A DNA stretch of 64,000 nt from Terriglobales bacterium (GTDB lineage Bacteria; Acidobacteriota; Terriglobia; Terriglobales; Acidobacteriaceae), in NCBI GenBank assembly GCA_035764005.1, contig DASTZZ010000115.1:82570-146569 (forward strand), in the 5' to 3' direction. A program made the position numbers and the translations under genes. Positions within the stretch are counted from its first letter, which is position 1, and every line of letters begins with the position of its first letter. The notes under the pieces were generated by a model. That model was not told where the DNA came from and made no database searches. It worked only from the letters and a program-made list of their open reading frames with translations. Shown piece after piece: positions 7,084 to 16,988 of this stretch.

Positions 7084-9870
7084 ATGCGTCACCTCTCCGG
7101 TTCTGAAGCGCGCGAGACTTTCTTACGCTTCTTCGAAAGCAAAGGACACCGTCGCGTGCACTCATCGTCGCTGGTTCCGGCGAACGATCCTACGCTGTTG
7201 TTCACCAATGCCGGCATGAACCAGTTCAAGGACGTCTTCCTCGGCATCGAGAAGCGCGACTACTCGCGCGCGACGACCTCGCAGAAATGCGTCCGCGCCG
7301 GCGGCAAGCACAACGATCTGGAGAACGTCGGCTTCACCCGCCGCCACCACACATTTTTCGAGATGCTGGGGAACTTCTCCTTCGGTGACTACTTCAAGAA
7401 GGATGCGGTCGCTTACGCATGGGAGCTGGTCACATCCGACGAGTGGTACGGCCTGCCGAAAGACAAGCTCTACTGCACGATCTTCAAAGGCGAGCAGGGC
7501 GTTCCCAAAGACGAAGAAGCCGAGCGCTACTGGCGCGATCAGGGCGTTCCGCAGGAGCGCATCTTCGCCATGGGCATGAAGGACAACTTCTGGGCAATGG
7601 GCGACACCGGTCCGTGCGGCCCCTGCAGCGAGATTCACTACGACATGGGTCCGGCGGCGTCCGATGCCGGCCACACCGACTGCAAGTTTCCCTGCGACTG
7701 CGGACGCTACGTCGAGATCTGGAACCTCGTCTTCATGCAGTTCGACCGCAACGCCCAAGGCCAGCTCACACCGTTGCCCAAGCCGTCCATCGATACCGGA
7801 ATGGGACTGGAGCGCGTGTCGGCTGTGCTGCAAGGCGTTCTGTCGAATTACGACACCGATCTGTTCAGAAAAATCATAGAAAAGCCGGCTAGTCGGAAGG
7901 CATACAGATATGGCTCCGATCCAAAAAAGGACGCCTCGTTACGCATTATCGCCGACCATGCGCGCGCAGCCACCTTCTTGATTTCTGATGGCGTGCTACC
8001 GAGCAACGAGCGGAGAGGTTATGTCCTGAGAAAGATCATGCGCCGGGCCTTCCGACACATCATGCTATTTGGCATTGAAGAAATTTTCTTGGCCGAGGTT
8101 GCGCAGCGAGTCTATGAGTTAATGGGCGCTCCAGATAGCGACCTGCGAGAGCCGGGAGAAAAGCCAGCATATCCCGAACTGCAACACTCAATCTCTCAAG
8201 TCAAGACCGTCATCAGGACAGAAGAGCATCGGTTTCGCATGACTCTTGGCGCGGCCCTACCTCGCCTTGACGAGGATCTCAAACCACTAGTTGAGCTGAG
8301 AGCACAACAAGACGCATGGCTGTACAAAAAGCGGATGAGTGTCCCGAGCGAAGCTCCAATGCCGGCGCCGCTTTATCCAGGAGAAAAGGCGTTTAGGCTT
8401 TACGATACGTTCGGCCTTCCTCTTGATTTCATGATCGATGCAACGAGGGATCAAGGAATTCAATTCGATCAAGCTGGCTTTGATCGCGCCATGCAGGAGC
8501 AGCGCGAGCGCGCTCGTGCTTCTTGGAAAGGCGGAGCGAAGCAGTCCGCGAGTCCCGTCTATCGCAATCTCGACAAGACCGTCTTCGAAGGCTATCGACA
8601 AACTTCCTCTCCCGATTGCGAAGTAGTCGCCATCGTCAAAGACGGCCAGGGCGTTCCCGAATTGAAAGCGGGCGAGGAAGGCGAGGTCGTGCTCGATCAC
8701 ACGCCCTTCTACGCCGATTCCGGCGGACAGGTTGGCGACATCGGCGTCTTCCGCGACAGCTCCGGGAACGTGATCGCTGAAGTGAATGGATGCGTGATGC
8801 CAGTTCAAGGCGTACGCGCGCACAAAGTCAAAGCACGGCAGCCGATTCATCTTGGAGAGAAAGTTGAAGCCGTGGTTCACGCCGACGTGCGTGAGGCGAC
8901 CAAGCGCAATCACACCGGCACACATCTGCTTCATGCTGCGCTGCGCGAGACATTAGGCAAGCAAGTGAAGCAGGCGGGATCGCTGGTTGAGCCTGGCCAT
9001 CTTCGCTTCGACTTTTCACACTTCACTGCAGTCGCCGACGAAGAATTGCAAGATATCGAAGACCTGATCAACCGCGAGGTGCTGAAGAACAGGCGCGTCG
9101 AGACGCTCGAAGACGTTCCGATTGACGTGGCCATCAATGAGTACAAAGCCATGGCGCTCTTCGGCGAGAAGTACGGCGAGCGCGTGCGCGTGGTGAAGAT
9201 CGGCGACTTCTCCACCGAACTCTGTGGCGGTACGCATACCTCGGCCACCGGCGAAATCGGCTTGCTCAAGATTTTGCGCGAAGGCAGCGTGTCGTCGGGT
9301 GTGCGACGCGTAGAAGCCGTGAGCGGCGAAGGCTCACTGCAGCATTTCCGCAAAGATCATCAGCTCGAGCACGTGGTCTCGACCTTCATCGGACGCGCCG
9401 ACGAGTCGCCCGCACAGGCTCTGAAAACGGAACTCGAACGCCGCGATGAAGAAATTCGCCGTCTGCGCAAGGAACTGGAGCAGATGCGCATGAAGTCGGC
9501 TGCATCTGCTGTGTCTTCCGCCGCAGATCATGTGGAGGAAGCCAATGGCATTAAAGTTCTCACTCAGCGCGTCGACAATCTCGAACGCAACCAGATGCGC
9601 ACGCTGGTGGACAACATGCGCAACAAACTCGGCTCAGGCGTGGTCGTGCTAGGGTCCGTGCAGGACGGCAAAGTCGCTCTGATCGTCGGCGTGACTAAAG
9701 ACCTCACCCAACGCGTGCAGGCAGGCAAGATCATCGCCGAGGTCGCGAAGAAGGTAGGCGGCAAAGGCGGCGGCCGTCCTGATCTCGCGGAAGCCGGCGG
9801 CTCCGAGCCTGGCGCGCTCGATTCCGCACTGAAGAGTTCGGTAGACGTGGTAAAGCAGTTGGCATCGTAG
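7084..9870 (+). CDS. alaS: Alanyl-tRNA synthetase with a compositionally distinct middle block
   Basis: Charges tRNA-Ala and edits Ser/Gly mischarging. 928 residues, slightly longer than the usual ~880. The class II core is at about residues 1-250 ([45 protein letters not shown]). The tRNA-recognition part holds [20 protein letters not shown]. The editing domain has [10 protein letters not shown] (H610, H614) and CGGTH (C714, H718), the metal ligands. A coiled coil at about 785-820 and the C-Ala domain ending [12 protein letters not shown] complete it. Bases 7861-8460 are 52% G+C by hand count, against 55-68% in sampled flanking lines, with different codon preferences. Reading frame and motifs are intact. 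Confidence 0.97.
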   Translation: MRHLSGSEARETFLRFFESKGHRRVHSSSLVPANDPTLLFTNAGMNQFKDVFLGIEKRDYSRATTSQKCVRAGGKHNDLENVGFTRRHHTFFEMLGNFSFGDYFKKDAVAYAWELVTSDEWYGLPKDKLYCTIFKGEQGVPKDEEAERYWRDQGVPQERIFAMGMKDNFWAMGDTGPCGPCSEIHYDMGPAASDAGHTDCKFPCDCGRYVEIWNLVFMQFDRNAQGQLTPLPKPSIDTGMGLERVSAVLQGVLSNYDTDLFRKIIEKPASRKAYRYGSDPKKDASLRIIADHARAATFLISDGVLPSNERRGYVLRKIMRRAFRHIMLFGIEEIFLAEVAQRVYELMGAPDSDLREPGEKPAYPELQHSISQVKTVIRTEEHRFRMTLGAALPRLDEDLKPLVELRAQQDAWLYKKRMSVPSEAPMPAPLYPGEKAFRLYDTFGLPLDFMIDATRDQGIQFDQAGFDRAMQEQRERARASWKGGAKQSASPVYRNLDKTVFEGYRQTSSPDCEVVAIVKDGQGVPELKAGEEGEVVLDHTPFYADSGGQVGDIGVFRDSSGNVIAEVNGCVMPVQGVRAHKVKARQPIHLGEKVEAVVHADVREATKRNHTGTHLLHAALRETLGKQVKQAGSLVEPGHLRFDFSHFTAVADEELQDIEDLINREVLKNRRVETLEDVPIDVAINEYKAMALFGEKYGERVRVVKIGDFSTELCGGTHTSATGEIGLLKILREGSVSSGVRRVEAVSGEGSLQHFRKDHQLEHVVSTFIGRADESPAQALKTELERRDEEIRRLRKELEQMRMKSAASAVSSAADHVEEANGIKVLTQRVDNLERNQMRTLVDNMRNKLGSGVVVLGSVQDGKVALIVGVTKDLTQRVQAGKIIAEVAKKVGGKGGGRPDLAEAGGSEPGALDSALKSSVDVVKQLAS

Positions 9871-10011
9871 GCTTCCCACAGTCAGCCGATCGCCGAATGC
9901 CGACACCCGGGATGTAGAAATGCGGGACGAATCTGTCGGCCCGGGAACCATGCTCCAGGCGCGTCCGTACTTAATTCGAAGGTGTAGCATGATTTCCCGC
10001 GGAGGAATCTC

Positions 10012-10581
10012 GTGAACAAAAGACTATGTTTTGTGTTGGCTGCCGTGATGGCGCTGCCCGGTGCTGTACTCGCGCAGGAGAAGGCACAGGCGCAATCCGC
10101 GCCGCCGGCGAACCCGATTACGACGAGTGAAAAAGGTCTGTACTCGTTCGTGAGTGCAGCCGTGGTCGCTGCAGCGCAGAAGATGCCCGAAGAAAACTAC
10201 TCGTTTAGACCGACACCCGAAGTTCGGAGTTTTGGCCAGATCGTTGGCCACGTAGCCGACGCTCAGTACATGTTCTGCTCGCTGGCGTCCGGCCAACCCA
10301 ATCCTTCAAAGGGAATCGAGAAAACGAAGACTTCGAAGTCTGATCTTGTTGCAGCGCTGAAGGACGCCGTTGCATATTGCAACGACACGTACGACGGCAT
10401 GACCGACGCAAAAGGGAGTGAGCTGGCAAAATTCATGAACTACAACCTTGCCAAGCTCACGATACTCTCGCTCAATACAGCGCACGCTGATGAGCACTAC
10501 GGGAACATCGTCACGTATCTCCGAATCAAGGGAATCGTGCCGCCGACAAGCGAAAATCCGCCCGCGCGCTCGCCGAAATAA
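10012..10581 (+). CDS. Secreted DinB-family protein
   Basis: GTG 10012 has GGAGGAAT nine to eleven bases upstream. MNKRLCFVLAAVMALPGAVLAQ is a signal peptide, unusual for DinB four-helix proteins, which are mostly cytoplasmic; exported versions recur in Acidobacteriota as I recall. The fold is supported by FGQIVGHVADAQYMFCSLASG (first metal His in GHVAD) and LSLNTAHADEHYGNIVTYLR, with two further His in the AHADEHYG motif, the usual DinB triad spacing. The substrate is unknown; some relatives are thiol-dependent metalloenzymes. 189 residues. Monocistronic, with a convergent M48 gene downstream. Confidence 0.85.
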   Translation: MNKRLCFVLAAVMALPGAVLAQEKAQAQSAPPANPITTSEKGLYSFVSAAVVAAAQKMPEENYSFRPTPEVRSFGQIVGHVADAQYMFCSLASGQPNPSKGIEKTKTSKSDLVAALKDAVAYCNDTYDGMTDAKGSELAKFMNYNLAKLTILSLNTAHADEHYGNIVTYLRIKGIVPPTSENPPARSPK

Positions 10582-10712
10582 ACGAGCGACACTCCATAAC
10601 TCAGGACAAAACCGGCCGGACAGGAAACGCATTCTGATATTTTTCCGATTTAGGAACCCGTTCCCTTGTCCCCAGTTTTAAATGGTCGGGTATGGCACGT
10701 CCTGGCGCGCTC

Positions 10713-10745
10713 CAAAACAAAAGGCGGCCCTCATCGGACCGCCTT
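10713..10745 (-). terminator. Intrinsic terminator of the M48 gene
   Basis: Read on the minus strand: AAGGCGG, an 11-base loop, CCGCCTT, then TTGTTTT. It begins 19 bases past the M48 stop codon. Confidence 0.8.
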
Positions 10746-10763
10746 CGTTCAGTCGAGCTGAAG

Positions 10764-11825
10764 CTAGTTGTTGTCGCGCTTGTGCAGCGTTGGACGATCG
10801 TCGTCGGTGGATTTGCCTTTGTCGTCGGTCTTGTTCGAAGCACGACGAAGCGAGGGCTTGTTCGCGTCCTTGTCGTCCGTAACCTTTTTGCGATTCTCGA
10901 GGGCTGCGAGGCGAGCTTTCACCTGGTCGAACTCCGAGGTCGTGACTACATACTCGTCCTTCGGAGGTAGGATTTTGGCGATTTCGTCTTGCGTATGCTC
11001 TACGCGATCCGGAGTTGCTGGATGCGAGGCAAAGGCCTTCGCTAACGCGCCAGGCTTCTTCTTTTCTGTAGCCTCGATCTTCTCGAAAAAGTCGACCATG
11101 GCTTGCGGATCGTATCCGCTGGCGTAGAGATACTGCGTGCCGAGGTAGTCAGCCTGGGCTTCGAATCCACGCGAGAACTTCATGAACGTTAAGGGGATGC
11201 CGATACCGGCCGCTTCATATGCCGCGTATCCGATGCCGCCGCCAATGAAGATCAGCGGGATCGTCGCGAAGTTCGCCCAGTTGGCGCGGGTCATCTGCCG
11301 CATCGCATGGCGAGCGCAGACGTGCGCGATCTCGTGTGCCATCACGCCGGCGAGTTCGGATTCATCGTCAGCCGCGAGGATCGTGCCGGTATTGACGTAA
11401 AAAAATCCGCCGGGAAGCGCGAAGGCATTGATCTGGTCGTCGTCGATGACCTTGATTGTGAACGGAACCTTCGCGTCGGAGTGGCGAACGAGGTTCTGGC
11501 CGATGCGGTTCACATACTCGGTAATCACCGGGTCGGTGATCAATTTTGCGCTCTGCTCCACCTGCTGCGCGTACTGCTTGCCCATGGCAACTTCCTTCTC
11601 AAGCGAGTACCAGTTGCCAAGGCCCTTGCCTCCGATGTCGCGGTTGCCGATGGCGTTGACGTCATCGAGACTGCCCTTTTTTACTTTGTCGTAGCTTGGG
11701 ACTGGTTCGATCTTCGGGTCTTTTGAATCTTCCTTGTCCTTGGACTTGTCTTTGGGCTGAGCGACAGCGGGAACAACCATGGAGATTGAGAGGACTCCGG
11801 CCAGCAACTTGGATAGGAATTTCAT
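10764..11825 (-). CDS. Secreted M48-family zinc metallopeptidase
   Basis: Signal peptide MKFLSKLLAGVLSISMVVPA, then an acidic/Lys-rich linker. The M48 catalytic domain covers about residues 75-290, with HEIAH at 164-168 (zinc ligands H164 and H168, base E165) and FEAQADYLG supplying the third ligand. The HASHPATPDR-like stretch ASHPATPDRVEHTQ is typical of the BepA/YfgC group that controls outer-membrane proteins. The C-terminal ~60 residues are charged (Asp/Lys/Arg) and probably disordered. A second, longer M48 paralogue is at 53934-55418. The ATG start follows a GTAAAG stretch with only a weak ribosome-binding site. Confidence 0.92.
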   Translation of the reverse strand: MKFLSKLLAGVLSISMVVPAVAQPKDKSKDKEDSKDPKIEPVPSYDKVKKGSLDDVNAIGNRDIGGKGLGNWYSLEKEVAMGKQYAQQVEQSAKLITDPVITEYVNRIGQNLVRHSDAKVPFTIKVIDDDQINAFALPGGFFYVNTGTILAADDESELAGVMAHEIAHVCARHAMRQMTRANWANFATIPLIFIGGGIGYAAYEAAGIGIPLTFMKFSRGFEAQADYLGTQYLYASGYDPQAMVDFFEKIEATEKKKPGALAKAFASHPATPDRVEHTQDEIAKILPPKDEYVVTTSEFDQVKARLAALENRKKVTDDKDANKPSLRRASNKTDDKGKSTDDDRPTLHKRDNN

Positions 11826-12140
11826 GATGCTTTACTCCGTTCGCGCGCGGCAGTTCCGAGACACGGATGCCTAACCTGTATAGACGTAAGTTTTGGCAGC
11901 TAAGTTTCGGTTTAAACGCACTTAATTCTGCTGGCCCGTCCCCGATCGCGCCAGTCTTTAGTGTACCCCCAGTGGCAAGCTGCTGATGCAGATTTCTGGA
12001 TTCGATTCGGGACGGGGGCCGGCCGCCCCCGGCTGGGTTTTCGGCGAATAGCGAAATGCATTGGGGCGTATTGAAGACCCCCTTTATTGGCTCTCCCACG
12101 GAACACCCGGGCGAGGGCGCCCGTCTCCAAGCTGCTGTGC
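11826..12140. other. Intergenic region with two GC-rich dyads, no gene seen
   Basis: Upstream region of the M48 gene and downstream region of the small exported protein, both on the minus strand. It holds two GC hairpins: GGGGGC...GCCCCC near 12014-12029 and CGGGCG...CGCCCG near 12107-12122. Neither has a T-run, so neither is a standard intrinsic terminator. No convincing ORF. Confidence 0.4.
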
Positions 12141-12518
12141 TTAAATCCGCAGTCTGACCTGATCCACGGCAGGCAGTTTAAGGATGAGTATGTCCGAGGC
12201 GATCCACTCGCCGTGGCTGTCTTCGTCAGCGGTAACGCGGATTTCCGCGTTGTCTCGCAGCGATTCGGCGGCGCTTTGTAACCTCTGGGACGAAGGGACA
12301 CCATCGCCAAATCGCACCCGGCAGCGCTGAATATTGACCCGCCGTAAGTAGCCTGTCTTTCCAGCAACATAGATGTACTTGCCCGCTTCGCGCTTGGTCC
12401 CCTCAACCACGAGGCCCTGGAAAATGCCCTTGGTCGCAAATAGTGGAAGCGTAGCGAAGAGGCAAAGTGCCAGCGAGAGGTGTTTCGTGCCGATCCGCCA
12501 ATGTAAGCAGCCGTGCAT
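12141..12518 (-). CDS. Small exported protein of unknown function
   Basis: I recognise no family. From ATG 12518 the protein has 125 residues: a short basic start, a hydrophobic stretch (LSLALCLFATLPLFA) that looks like a signal peptide, then GIFQGLVVEG, KYIYVAGKTGYLRRV and a C-terminal part ending DQVRLRI. The beta-rich, charged pattern suggests a small OB- or SH3-like envelope domain, which is only a guess. An in-frame ATG at 12596 would add 26 residues with no signal-like character. No ribosome-binding site supports either. It lies 104 bases past the start of the inositol synthase gene on the same strand. Confidence 0.55.
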   Translation of the reverse strand: MHGCLHWRIGTKHLSLALCLFATLPLFATKGIFQGLVVEGTKREAGKYIYVAGKTGYLRRVNIQRCRVRFGDGVPSSQRLQSAAESLRDNAEIRVTADEDSHGEWIASDILILKLPAVDQVRLRI

Positions 12519-12622
12519 CTGTGGGTGAGATGCACATCTTACGTCGGGAGATGACGACTGCTCTTTAGCGAAAAAACCGAGTGCCGAGTTAGGCATCCAG
12601 AGGCTGGCGATCGGGGCTCACC

Positions 12623-13960
12623 TCAGTCGTAATACTCCAGCCCCAAGTGCGTGATCATCTCTTCGCCGCGCAGATGGCGCAGCGTGTTCTTCAGCTTCAT
12701 CGACTGAATGAAGAGATCATGTTCTGGATAGAGTCCAGGCGCAGTCATCGGCGATTTGAAGAAAAAGCTCAGCCATTCCTGAATGCCGATTCCCTGCAAC
12801 TCAGGCGTCCGGTGAGCTAAATCGAGGAATAGAACCAGGTCAAGGACGATCGGAGCTGCAAGGATCGAGTCTCGGCAGAGGAAATCGACCTTGATCTGCA
12901 TCGGGTAGTTGAGCCAACCGAAGATGTCGATGTTGTCCCAGCCTTCTTTGTTATCGCCGCGCGGTGGGTAGTAGTTGATCCGGACCTTGTGAAAGATATT
13001 GCCGTAGAGCTCGGGATAGAGATCGGGCTGGAGGATGTGCTCTAGGACGCCGAGCTTGGATTCTTCTTTGGTTTTGAATGACTCGGGATCGTCGAGTACC
13101 TCGCCGTCGCGATTCCCCAGGATATTCGTCGAGTACCAGCCGCTCACGCCTAACATGCGGGCTTTGAAAGTTGGAGCAAGCACAGTTTTGATGAGCGTCT
13201 GTCCCGTTTTGAAATCCTTGCCGCATATTGGTGCGCTATTGCGACGGGAGAGCTCCTGCATGGCTGGAATGTCGACCGTCAGATTCGGGGCGCCGTTTGC
13301 GAAAGGCACACCTTCCGAGAGCGCCGCGTAGGCGTAGATCATCGAGGGAGCGATGTCCTGACTGTTCTGCTGCAGAGCTTTTTCGAATGTTTTTACCGAA
13401 GTGTGCGCCTCGGTCTGCTGCATGAAGATCTCAGTCGATCCGCACCAGATCATCACCAGACGATCCGCGCCGGAACTTTTTTTGAACTCGCGAATGTCAG
13501 CGCGGACCTGCTCGGCGAGGTCCATCTTCGACTTGCCTTTCTTCACGTTGTGGCCGTCGAGTTTCTTCACGTAGTGCCGGTCGAAGACAGCCTGGCGCGG
13601 CTTCACCGATTGCAGGAACGGCTTCACTTTGTCGAGCAAATCTTTCTCGATCACGCCCGCCTTGCTGGCGGCGGTGTACATGTCATCTTCGAAGATATCC
13701 CAGCCGGTAAAGACGAGATCGTTGAGGCCGGCGAGCGGAACGAATTCCTTTACCTTCGGTGTGCGGCCCTCGGTGCGCTTGCCCAAACGCACCGTGCCCA
13801 TTTGCGTCATCGAGCCGATTGGCTTTGCGTGTCCTTTACGGACGGCTTCGACTCCGGCAACGAACGTGGTTGCCACTGCTCCCATTCCGGGAATCATGAT
13901 GCCTAGCTTGCCCTTGGCAGCTGCAATCTTGTCGCTGGCAGTCTTCTTCTCTTTCGCCAT
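12623..13960 (-). CDS. ino1: Inositol-3-phosphate synthase (myo-inositol-1-phosphate synthase)
   Basis: Converts glucose 6-phosphate to 1L-myo-inositol 1-phosphate with an internal NAD redox cycle; this feeds inositol lipids or osmolytes. 445 residues, the size of the bacterial/archaeal-type enzyme. The NAD site is KLGIMIPGMGAVATTFVAG near the N-terminus; conserved active-site stretches are GTVRLGKRTEGR, NSAPICGKDFKTGQT (catalytic lysine region), GWYSTNILGNRDG, and KVRINYYPPRGDNKEGWDN. The C-terminal HLGLEYYD is characteristic. The ATG follows a CAGGAG ribosome-binding site. No inositol-processing gene is adjacent, so its end product here is unknown. Confidence 0.95.
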   Translation of the reverse strand: MAKEKKTASDKIAAAKGKLGIMIPGMGAVATTFVAGVEAVRKGHAKPIGSMTQMGTVRLGKRTEGRTPKVKEFVPLAGLNDLVFTGWDIFEDDMYTAASKAGVIEKDLLDKVKPFLQSVKPRQAVFDRHYVKKLDGHNVKKGKSKMDLAEQVRADIREFKKSSGADRLVMIWCGSTEIFMQQTEAHTSVKTFEKALQQNSQDIAPSMIYAYAALSEGVPFANGAPNLTVDIPAMQELSRRNSAPICGKDFKTGQTLIKTVLAPTFKARMLGVSGWYSTNILGNRDGEVLDDPESFKTKEESKLGVLEHILQPDLYPELYGNIFHKVRINYYPPRGDNKEGWDNIDIFGWLNYPMQIKVDFLCRDSILAAPIVLDLVLFLDLAHRTPELQGIGIQEWLSFFFKSPMTAPGLYPEHDLFIQSMKLKNTLRHLRGEEMITHLGLEYYD

Positions 13961-14050
13961 TCTCGGCTCGTCACTCCTGGTGAATTTTCGAGGTGAAGTG
14001 CAAAGGATTTATGTTCTCGTAACCAGAGTTGATTTGCAAACTTCTGGGAT

Positions 14051-14285
14051 TGAACACGGAGGACACGAAGGACACAGAGGAACTTTCTTGTCTTGTGATT
14101 CCGAACCGTAGTTGGGGTTAGGAATGTGTATAAATCAAACCAGCGTATGCATTGGGCTATTGGAGGGCGAACATCTGTCTGTCCAAATGCAACGGTTTTG
14201 ATGATTCTAGAGATTCGTGCGGAGGACGACGAGTTTGGAGCTGCGATGAATCAATCCTTCGTCCCCTCCGTGTCCTCCGTGTTCG
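14051..14285. repeat. Inverted repeat pair, CACGAAGG / CTCCGTG family
   Basis: Left arm 14051-14083 (TGAACACGGAGGACACGAAG and on) and right arm 14256-14285 (CCTTCGTCCCCTCCGTGTCC and on) are near-complementary around about 170 bases with no gene. With the flanks this accounts for the 358-base gap between ino1 and the SDR gene. Confidence 0.75.
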
Positions 14286-14304
14286 CTCTTTCGCCGGTGG
14301 CAGC

Positions 14305-14310
14305 TACAAT
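14305..14310 (+). promoter_or_regulatory. -10 hexamer placed for a leaderless SDR transcript
   Basis: TACAAT ends eight bases before the ATG of the first SDR gene; no Shine-Dalgarno lies between them. Confidence 0.4.
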
Positions 14311-14318
14311 TCCAGCGC

Positions 14319-15173
14319 ATGAATACGAAGAGAGTCGCAGTCGTTACCGGCAGCTCCAGCGGCTTTGGCTTGCTGACGGTCGTGGAACTCGCAAAAGCTG
14401 GACATTTCGTTGTTGCGACCATGCGCGATGTGAATCGGCGCGAGCGATTGGACGCTGCGCTCGCGTCTGCCGGAAAACTGGCTGATCGAGTCGAGGTGCG
14501 ACAGCTTGACATAACAGAATTCGAGAAAATTCCTTCAGTAATCTCCGATATAGCTCGCGATCACAGTCGCATTGATGTTCTCGTGAATAACGCAGGCTTT
14601 GCCGTCGGTGGCTTTGCGGAAGATGTCGCCCTCGACGAACTGCGGCTGCAGCTCGATACAAACTTCTTCGGGCAAGTTGCCGTGACAAAGGCCGTGCTTC
14701 CAACGATGCGCGCGCAACGATCCGGGCACATCATTATGGTCTCTTCCATTTTGGGACTAATCGGACAGCCGATGGTTTCGAGCTACTGCGCTTCGAAGCA
14801 CGCCCTCGAAGGATGGGCTGAAGCGTTACGCATCGAAGTTCGGTCGCTTGGAATCAAAGTTGTGTTGGTCGAACCAGGCGGCTACAAAACAGACATCTGG
14901 ACTCGCAATGTTCTGGTCAGTCGAGCATCGACGGACGGCACGTCTCCGAACAAAGAACGTAGCAGGAGGTACGTCGATGGCGTGAAGGAGTCGCATCGAG
15001 AGTTGCCGGACCCGATCGATGTGGCAAGCCTGATCGTTCGCGTCTCGCAGGATCCGAATCCAAAGCTGCGCTACCGCTCAGGACGGGACGCCAAGATGGG
15101 CTACTTCATGCGCGCGATGCTGCCCTGGAGCGTTTGGGAGCGTATGGTGGAAAGGCGAACGAAGATTGGTTGA
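14319..15173 (+). CDS. Short-chain dehydrogenase/reductase (SDR)
   Basis: Classical NAD(P)-dependent SDR, 284 residues. VVTGSSSGFG near residue 8 is the TGxxxGxG nucleotide motif; an Arg soon after the second strand (MRDVNRRERL) suggests NADP preference. NNAGFAVGG, the catalytic serine in VSSILG and YCASKH (Tyr and Lys) are all present. The longer C-terminus after the PGG motif is like the group of ketosteroid/retinol-type SDRs. The substrate cannot be told. The start is ATG 14319. A second, different SDR follows after ten bases, so the two probably share a transcript. Confidence 0.9.
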   Translation: MNTKRVAVVTGSSSGFGLLTVVELAKAGHFVVATMRDVNRRERLDAALASAGKLADRVEVRQLDITEFEKIPSVISDIARDHSRIDVLVNNAGFAVGGFAEDVALDELRLQLDTNFFGQVAVTKAVLPTMRAQRSGHIIMVSSILGLIGQPMVSSYCASKHALEGWAEALRIEVRSLGIKVVLVEPGGYKTDIWTRNVLVSRASTDGTSPNKERSRRYVDGVKESHRELPDPIDVASLIVRVSQDPNPKLRYRSGRDAKMGYFMRAMLPWSVWERMVERRTKIG

Positions 15174-15183
15174 GGAGAAGCTT

Positions 15184-15900
15184 GTGAGTGCTCCATTGCA
15201 GGACAAAGTCGCCATCGTAACCGGTGGAAGCCGCGGCATCGGCCTGGCGATTGCCGAGAAGCTTGCCGGAATGGGATGCGAGGTCGTAATCACTGCGCGC
15301 AAGCGCGACGAATTGGAAAAGGTCGCGCAGAGTATTCGCAAGACTGGCGGCAAATGCGAAGGCGTGCCTTGTGACGTGAGCTCGCTATCCGACGTGCAGC
15401 AACTCGCGGGCAAGATCGGCGATCGCCCGAAGAAGCTCAAGATCGTGATCAACAACGCCGGAATCGGCGGCTTTTCGTCACCGCTGCACGAGACCGATCC
15501 TGAGACTTGGGACAAAATCATCAATACCAATCTGCGTGGTGTGTACTACATGATCCGCGCATTTGCCCCCATCTTGATCGCGAACGGCGGAGGCGACATC
15601 GTCAACATCTCCTCGCTCGCGGGCAAGAACGCGTTGCCGAATGGCGCGACTTACTCGGCTTCGAAATGGGGCCTGAACGGATTGTCGTACTCGGTTGCAG
15701 AAGAGCTGCGGGCGCACAACATTCGCGTGACCGTGGTCTGTCCCGGATCGGTGAACACAGACCTGAGTCCGCACACCGGAAAGAATCTCAGCAAAATGCT
15801 GCAACCGGCCGACGTGGCGCATGTCGTGGCGATGGTCGTTACGCAGGCGCCACAGTCTTTCGCTAGCGAGATCCTTCTGCGGCCTACGCAAAAACCTTAA
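15184..15900 (+). CDS. SDR family oxidoreductase, FabG-like
   Basis: A 238-residue NAD(P)-dependent SDR close to 3-oxoacyl-ACP reductases in layout. VAIVTGGSRGIGLAIAEKL carries the TGxxxGIG motif; INNAGIGG, NISSLAGKNA (catalytic Ser) and YSASKWGLNG (Tyr/Lys) follow. PGSVNTD is the usual cap-loop motif. GTG 15184 is chosen because GAGGAG lies five bases upstream; the in-frame TTG 15166 would overlap the preceding SDR. Translation is probably coupled to that gene. It may reduce a 3-oxo compound, but no substrate can be assigned. Confidence 0.9.
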   Translation: MSAPLQDKVAIVTGGSRGIGLAIAEKLAGMGCEVVITARKRDELEKVAQSIRKTGGKCEGVPCDVSSLSDVQQLAGKIGDRPKKLKIVINNAGIGGFSSPLHETDPETWDKIINTNLRGVYYMIRAFAPILIANGGGDIVNISSLAGKNALPNGATYSASKWGLNGLSYSVAEELRAHNIRVTVVCPGSVNTDLSPHTGKNLSKMLQPADVAHVVAMVVTQAPQSFASEILLRPTQKP

Positions 15901-15903
15901 AGC

Positions 15904-16046
15904 TGAACACGGAGGACACGAAGGACACAGAGGTTGTCACCGGCGTCGACACCAATGTCGTGCATGCGACGAACTCTCTATCTATAAGAAGAGATTTGCA
16001 ACAAACTCTGACAATCCTTCGTGACCTCCGTGACCTCCGTGTTCAA
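15904..16046. repeat. Inverted repeat pair, CACGAAGG / CTCCGTG family
   Basis: Left arm 15904-15933 (TGAACACGGAGGACACGAAG and on) and right arm 16015-16046 (CCTTCGTGACCTCCGTGACC and on). Left arms here and at 14051 are nearly identical. It fills the gap between the FabG-like SDR and the HAD gene. Confidence 0.8.
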
Positions 16047-16054
16047 TCCGCCGT

Positions 16055-16792
16055 TTGATTTATTCTCAAGTCGTGTCAGCCCACCTCCAGAACGGAACGC
16101 CGCAAACGCTGCTCATCGACGCGGATGACACGCTCTGGGAGAACAACATCTACTTCGAGCGCGCGATTGCAGATTTCATCTCTTTCCTCAATCATCACGC
16201 GTTCACGCCGGAGCAGGTTCGCGCGCGGCTGAACGAAGTCGAGAGGGAGTCGATCAAGACGCACGGATACGGCATTCGCAGTTTTGCCAACGCGCTCTGC
16301 AAGACATTCGAGTGTCTGAGCGTCGAAGCATTGACAGGAGAGCTGCGCGATAAAATCCATGCGTTTGCATTTCGGATTGCCGAGTATCCGGTAGAAGTTA
16401 TCGCGGGAGTTCCAGAAACGCTCAAGCATCTCAACGCGCGAGAGCATCACCTCATCCTGATGACCAAAGGCAATCCTGCCGAGCAGATTTCCAAAGTGGA
16501 ACGATCGGGATTGCAGGAGTACTTCGCTGCCGTGGAAGTTGTGGCAGAGAAGAATGCGGGAGCCTATCACGGCGTCGCTGAAAAGTATGGTCTTGATCAG
16601 GAGGTTACATGGATGGTCGGCAACAGCCCGCGTTCCGACGTGAATCCGGCGCTGGAGGCTGGCTTGCACGCCGTGTTTGTGCCGCATGACATGACTTGGG
16701 TCCTGGAGCACGAAGAGATCGGCACCCCCTCACGTTCGGGACAGAGATTGCTGACTCTGGGGCGATTTACCGAGCTTCAGAAGCACTTCTGA
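16055..16792 (+). CDS. HAD-family hydrolase
   Basis: Phosphatase of the haloacid dehalogenase superfamily, 245 residues from TTG 16055; GTG 16073 (MSAHLQNG...) is an equally possible start. Motif I is IDADDTLWENN (nucleophile and acid Asp), followed by an all-helical cap at about 35-110. Motif II is LMTKGN (Thr), motif III a lysine in VVAEKNAG, and motif IV reads WMVGNSPRSDVNPA. The GNSPRSD signature is seen in the HAD group related to YjjG/FMN-type phosphatases. Substrate unknown. A repeat element ends nine bases before the TTG. Confidence 0.82.
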   Translation: MIYSQVVSAHLQNGTPQTLLIDADDTLWENNIYFERAIADFISFLNHHAFTPEQVRARLNEVERESIKTHGYGIRSFANALCKTFECLSVEALTGELRDKIHAFAFRIAEYPVEVIAGVPETLKHLNAREHHLILMTKGNPAEQISKVERSGLQEYFAAVEVVAEKNAGAYHGVAEKYGLDQEVTWMVGNSPRSDVNPALEAGLHAVFVPHDMTWVLEHEEIGTPSRSGQRLLTLGRFTELQKHF

Positions 16793-16988
16793 AGCTGAAC
16801 GTTAATCATTGCTGATACAGGCGTTCCCGCCCTAACCGTCATAAGTCTCGGACGGTCAAAGCGTTAGCTCAAAAGCCGCGATTACTGCCGGCGAGTCTTC
16901 TGGTGCACGATTCCTGAAACTTTCATCTGTTTTCGGGTTTTAATCAGGGGACGAACTGCTGTACTGTCGCACCTGGAGAGACGTTCCT

